This document shows positions 61,901-64,000 of a stretch of DNA of 64,000 nucleotides, one piece after another. How positions within the stretch are numbered: position 1 is the stretch's first letter; each line of letters begins with the position of its first letter. Where the stretch lies: NCBI RefSeq assembly GCF_011065895.1, contig NZ_JAALCR010000012.1, positions 62,001 to 126,000 of the forward strand, written 5' to 3'. The position numbers were made by a program, and so were the translations under genes. The notes under the pieces are model-generated. The model searched no databases. It was not told the DNA's origin and saw only the letters and a program-made list of their open reading frames with translations. This DNA comes from Paludisphaera rhizosphaerae. Its GTDB lineage: Bacteria; Planctomycetota; Planctomycetia; Isosphaerales; Isosphaeraceae.

Positions 61901-62684
61901 AGACCTTGCCGTCGGCCTGCGAGGCGGCGGCGACGTCGGCCTTGCCGTCGCCCGTGACGTCCCCCACGGCCACCGCGACGCCCGACCGCGTCGAGATCGG
62001 CGGCGCAGAGAGAGTCTTCTTCTGGACCCACGCCCCCCCGGACGCCAGCCCGAACTCGACGATCGACCGCGAGCCCCGCCCGGCGCCCGAGGGCGCGGCG
62101 ACCAGCTCATCGACGCCGTCGCCGTCCAGGTCGCCCGTGGCGATGCTCACGCCGACGCCCGGCTTGAAGCCCGGCAGCGTCGTCGGCGAGGCCATGAGGA
62201 TGGGTGTCACCTTCGCGTTCACCGGCGACGATCCCTGCACCTGGAACTTCCAGGCCGTGACGGTCCCCGCCTTCGCCGAAGCCACGACCAGGTCGGAAAC
62301 GCCGTCGCCGTCCAGGTCCGCCAGCGCGATCCGCAACGACCCGTTGTACAGCGGGTTGTTCCCCGACGAGCCGCCCCCCTGATACAGCGGGTTCTGGATC
62401 GTCGCCAGGACGTTGGGCGCGGAGCCGGTGGACGTATCCGCATCGCGGCCCCAGCCGCTGTAGATGACGACCTCGCTCGACTTCCCCACACGCTTCACGA
62501 CGGCGAAGTCCGCCACCTGGTCGCCGTTGACGTCGCCGAGCGCCAGGGCGTCCACGCCGCCCGACGTCGACCCGCTCCCGCGCATGGACGACAGGCAGAT
62601 GCGCGGCTCCAGGGCGTCCAGATTCGGACGGCCAGTGCGGCGGGGGTTGACGCGGCGACGGTTGCTGATTCGGCTGTTAGGCAT
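58962..62684 (-). CDS. Multidomain secreted protein: FG-GAP repeats, NlpC/amidase-like domain, sedolisin (S53) protease, 1240 aa
   Basis: Residues 1-35 carry the planctomycete motif L25-E-P-R-I-C-L-S32 and no classical signal peptide. Residues about 40-300 have FG-GAP/VCBS-type D-x-D/N-x-D-G repeats (LGDVNGDQVADFAVVK, LADLDGDGVSDLVVA). A cysteine domain follows with C539 in DCTNFTAWAYADALG, and H618 in PTHAITWLGDYG after PGDILII, as in NlpC/amidase_6 proteins. An S53 pro-domain (about 755-830) and protease follow, with E934 and D938 in DEMYLDVE, D1020 in SAGDWGSS, and S1144 in GGTSAGAP. The end, WDMTTGWGSP, matches the sedolisin calcium region. Confidence 0.9.
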   Translation of the reverse strand: MPNSRISNRRRVNPRRTGRPNLDALEPRICLSSMRGSGSTSGGVDALALGDVNGDQVADFAVVKRVGKSSEVVIYSGWGRDADTSTGSAPNVLATIQNPLYQGGGSSGNNPLYNGSLRIALADLDGDGVSDLVVASAKAGTVTAWKFQVQGSSPVNAKVTPILMASPTTLPGFKPGVGVSIATGDLDGDGVDELVAAPSGAGRGSRSIVEFGLASGGAWVQKKTLSAPPISTRSGVAVAVGDVTGDGKADVAAASQADGKVSVYDPTVDQWTWTVHPLKVRSGTARITVVSSENAPGAIVETGRERNSNTSKGSIVVWGDPHEKKFTPAVSPGGGDLVPMGAGFVYQRSTLTGLDGTFPYSEGPVTPTIFFASTAASDKLVIQGFGADMLPSKADTKVEPLTDSDKAAFHPLQGKKDAATGAGGAAAEVGLVAYPSIKYTSPYSIDLSSAPAGFDKGLWDRTVSAPSGDGWGPDVNPNKAPDVPKDSSNDWLRERVIAAYMSAIGVDYQHHHDPTWLPDQGSRWNAQTTAPYQSQGVDCTNFTAWAYADALGVTIPAATDAQGAVSASDLDGVTIPASLADRVSVQTIEHWSSYEDLVSQLEPGDILIINGDGEKPTHAITWLGDYGKDSNGVDQHLIIDSTGITPNHIDSNNRVIPEGVQIRPFGAPGSANDWYYNHVGHVLRLINADSTAIQPIAGSALPTVSADADLKPLKADDVATALIVVRPRPDSASLPSLESLAEAPLDQRTYLTREQFAARYGADPTDVAAVTRWAQGQGLKVDSTDVGTRMITISGKASDLEDAFGTILYKSDGDVNGPWVYKGEIGVPAALHGVIQGVFSIDPSGSGSGGSGVESNDQPADDESKSEGYTPAQLAERYKFPDATGLGQTIGIIESDGLLDASARKDFKEYFDHLGLATPTIEVVGQGKAATDDEMYLDVETIGALANDATLVVYFGVGGSGDFFQSIQKAIHDPTRNLDVLSISTSIAEPYLSSMYLDVASEAFLEAAVMGVSVFTSAGDWGSSRGIADGLAHQEFPSSSPWVTSVGGTSLARGADIDEEVVWNNFTIENGYLIGKKDATGGGVSQHFDMPDYQKGVNQGLDPTSVDPGHSTGRGGPDVASIADPKTGILIRARGKFLHDGGTSAGAPAWAALAARINQLLGKNVGFYNTLLYGPLVGTGSTHDVTEGDNTSSHIDLEGNQIPTYLGYSAHEGWDMTTGWGSPIGKRLLAELQALSQKKN

Positions 62685-62802
62685 CGGGAGGGTGATCCTT
62701 CGGGGCGCTTATCCTTTCGCTCCGAGGATCAACCTAGAACACTTCCGGCCGAATGATGACTCCCTCCGCAGCCGCTCCAACCCATAAACGTCGGAGCGAG
62801 GC

Positions 62803-63432
62803 TCACGGCTGCGGTTGCGAGGGCTCCGCCGGCGTCGGCTGCTGGTCGATGACCAGGCCGGTCACGCTCGCGTGGCCATGGCGGTTGACGGCCAATTCGG
62901 CCCAGAGCTTGCGCTCGCGGGCGGCTGCTTCGTAAGGCGGGCCGCCCCCTTCCTGGACGTAGAAGGTCTCGATGCCGTAGTCGATCTCCGAAGGCGTTTC
63001 GAGAGTTCCCTGGAGGAACGAGACGCCCCTCGGCGGGCGGGTGACGCTTGGGAGGCCGGAGGTGTACCGGTCCTCGCGGCCTTCGATGGGCGTCAGCGGC
63101 ACGAAGACGGCGCGGCCGTGCCATTCGGACTGATTGTCGGTGGTGTACGGGCCGGGAAGGCCCTCGACGCCCCCGGCCGGCACGCGGCTGAAGCCGTACG
63201 AGAGGATGACGTACTCTCCGCGGAACATGTCGCGAGGGTCCAGCGGGATCACCTGGACCAGCATCCGATCCGCCCCGTGGCGTGCCGTCGTCGCGGCGGC
63301 GATCATCCCGGCCAGGATCAAAAGCTGAAAGACGGCGGCGGCGATCAGCAGGGCCGATTCGCGAACCGGGAAGCCCCGCGTCGGCGCGAAATCGGGATCG
63401 GCCAGAGGCGGGACGTCAGGCGTGGACGACAT
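62803..63432 (-). CDS. GDYXXLXY-family membrane protein, 209 aa
   Basis: One N-terminal membrane helix (LLIAAAVFQLLILAGMIAAA) is followed by DPRDMFRGEYVILSYGFSR, with G-E-Y-V-I-L-S-Y in place of G-D-Y-x-x-L-x-Y. It continues to IDYGIETFYVQEGGG and AVNRHGHASVTGLVID, the other family blocks. ATG 63432 is used; a longer TTG start at 63462 is less likely. These proteins are commonly next to DUF2157 membrane proteins, as here. The function is unknown. Confidence 0.86.
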   Translation of the reverse strand: MSSTPDVPPLADPDFAPTRGFPVRESALLIAAAVFQLLILAGMIAAATTARHGADRMLVQVIPLDPRDMFRGEYVILSYGFSRVPAGGVEGLPGPYTTDNQSEWHGRAVFVPLTPIEGREDRYTSGLPSVTRPPRGVSFLQGTLETPSEIDYGIETFYVQEGGGPPYEAAARERKLWAELAVNRHGHASVTGLVIDQQPTPAEPSQPQP

Positions 63433-63493
63433 GGCGAGGAATTCCTCCCGCAATACTATCAAACGTCAATTTCACATGATCGAAAATTGAAGC

Positions 63494-63535
63494 TGGGTGC
63501 CATGCCCAAGCTCGCGTGGGCATGTGATCGGCGAC
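63494..63535. repeat. Dispersed CATGsCCA hairpin repeat, copy B
   Basis: CATGCCCA and TGGGCATG form an inverted pair around AGCTCGCG, followed by GATCGGCGAC. It matches the minus strand of the element at 12698-12778. It lies in the 136-base space between the two membrane-protein genes. Confidence 0.65.
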
Positions 63536-63568
63536 GGTCGTGCAACCGCCCCACACCCAGGTCGGACA

Positions 63569-64000
63569 TCATGTCGTGGGGTTGAGCGAGGAGGTTCCGT
63601 GATGAGCCTCCTTCAACCGTCGCCAGATCACGGCCGCCGCGACGAGCGCGGCACCGCAGGCCAGGAACATCAGGGCCGCGCCGGGCATGCCGCCGAAGCC
63701 GCTGAACAGGTCGATGTAGCGGGAGACGGACCAGAGTAGGAAGTAGGCGACGCCCGCGGCGAAGGGTCGACCGCGGTCCTCGCGGGCGCCGACGATCGTC
63801 AGCCAGATCGCCAGCCCGGCCATTGCGACGTTCGCCGCGATCGTCGTCAGCAACGGCTCGCCGCCGGCGGCGTTCCACAAGCCCATGCCGGCGAACAGCC
63901 CGATCATCGCCAGCGGGAACCAGCGCCCCGGCGAGGCCAGCACGCCGCTCGCCAGCGAACCGCTGCGTCGGCCGTCGCGGTCGGCCGCGATGAAGAAGAG
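63569..64000 (-). CDS. Membrane protein, C-terminal 143 aa, DUF2157-like (cut by window edge)
   Basis: The minus-strand frame is open from the TGA at 63569 to base 64000, so the N-terminus lies outside. At least four hydrophobic helices are visible (WFPLAMIGLFAGMGLWN, ANVAMAGLAIWLTIVGAR, AAGVAYFLLWSVSRYIDLF, ALMFLACGAALVAAAVIW). The motif YFLLWSVSRYIDLFSGF resembles the last part of DUF2157 proteins, which often accompany GDYXXLXY proteins. A GTG at 63943 could be taken as a start, but coding evidence continues beyond it. Confidence 0.72.
   Translation of the reverse strand, partial: LFFIAADRDGRRSGSLASGVLASPGRWFPLAMIGLFAGMGLWNAAGGEPLLTTIAANVAMAGLAIWLTIVGAREDRGRPFAAGVAYFLLWSVSRYIDLFSGFGGMPGAALMFLACGAALVAAAVIWRRLKEAHHGTSSLNPTT

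Noticed and set aside
60642-62756. 704-codon plus-strand frame opposite the large protease
   Set aside because: It lies wholly antisense to a gene with clear domains, has Arg/Asp/Val/Gly-rich shadow composition and no recognisable motif.
63943-64000. GTG 63943 as the true start of the right-edge membrane protein
   Set aside because: The frame stays open with plausible protein sequence to the window edge, so the start is outside.
1-64000. CRISPR arrays, prophage, insertion sequences or rRNA/tRNA genes
   Set aside because: No regularly spaced direct repeats, transposase, integrase or structural RNA was recognised by reading.

Overview
The window is high-GC bacterial DNA that reads as a planctomycete, most likely family Isosphaeraceae. 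This is an inference from gene content, not from a marker gene. The pointers are four DUF1559 pseudopilin-like genes, two PEP-CTERM proteins, two TIGR03067-type proteins, secreted proteins with a Leu-Glu-(Pro/Glu)-Arg...Leu-Ser N-terminus, a CxAxR sulfatase, a ThuA-like protein, DUF3500, and a Tat-exported Gfo/Idh/MocA oxidoreductase. Most genes stand alone or in pairs. Long antisense ORFs are common, as expected at this GC content, and were left out.

Layout. 1-7.0 kb: the 5' end of a ferrochelatase gene cut by the window edge, an unknown membrane protein, a beta-helix/VanX-like pair on the minus strand, an esterase, a UPF0173 metal-dependent hydrolase, and an unknown protein with an internal duplication. 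7.1-13.9 kb: a lipoprotein followed by DUF1559, two secreted proteins separated by a palindromic repeat, an alpha-toroid protein with a CxxCH motif, and a Tat-exported DUF3500 protein. 14.2-22.1 kb: a complete chemosensory operon (STAS, CheY-like, CheA, MCP, CheW, CheR, CheB), the most coherent functional unit here. 22.1-29.3 kb: DUF1559, pyrD, a small membrane protein, a methyltransferase, a thioesterase, two TatA-like genes with a related small membrane gene, and a lipoprotein/DUF1559 pair. 29.8-41.1 kb: aminotransferase, small c-type cytochrome, another DUF1559/lipoprotein pair, zinc metallopeptidase, an LEERVVLS surface protein, ThuA, a cation diffusion facilitator, TPR and PEP-CTERM proteins, and a tiny lipoprotein. 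41.2-54.7 kb: asparagine synthetase, DUF4349, sulfatase, cysteine-synthase-like enzyme, TIGR03067, glgC, alkaline phosphatase, a SugE/Gdx exporter with a hairpin-rich leader, PEP-CTERM and a LarA-like protein. 55-64 kb: coiled-coil protein, oxidoreductase, a type II toxin-antitoxin pair, a 1240-residue protein joining FG-GAP-like repeats, a cysteine amidase-like domain and a sedolisin protease, and a GDYXXLXY/DUF2157-like membrane pair cut by the right edge.

The chemosensory genes should act as one sensory pathway. The receptor ends in a tethering-type pentapeptide, and the encoded CheR has a glycine loop like that of tether-dependent methyltransferases. Three of the four DUF1559 genes sit beside a small lipoprotein gene on the same strand. 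No rRNA, tRNA, CRISPR array, phage or insertion sequence was recognised. Several dispersed palindromes and hairpin terminators are listed.
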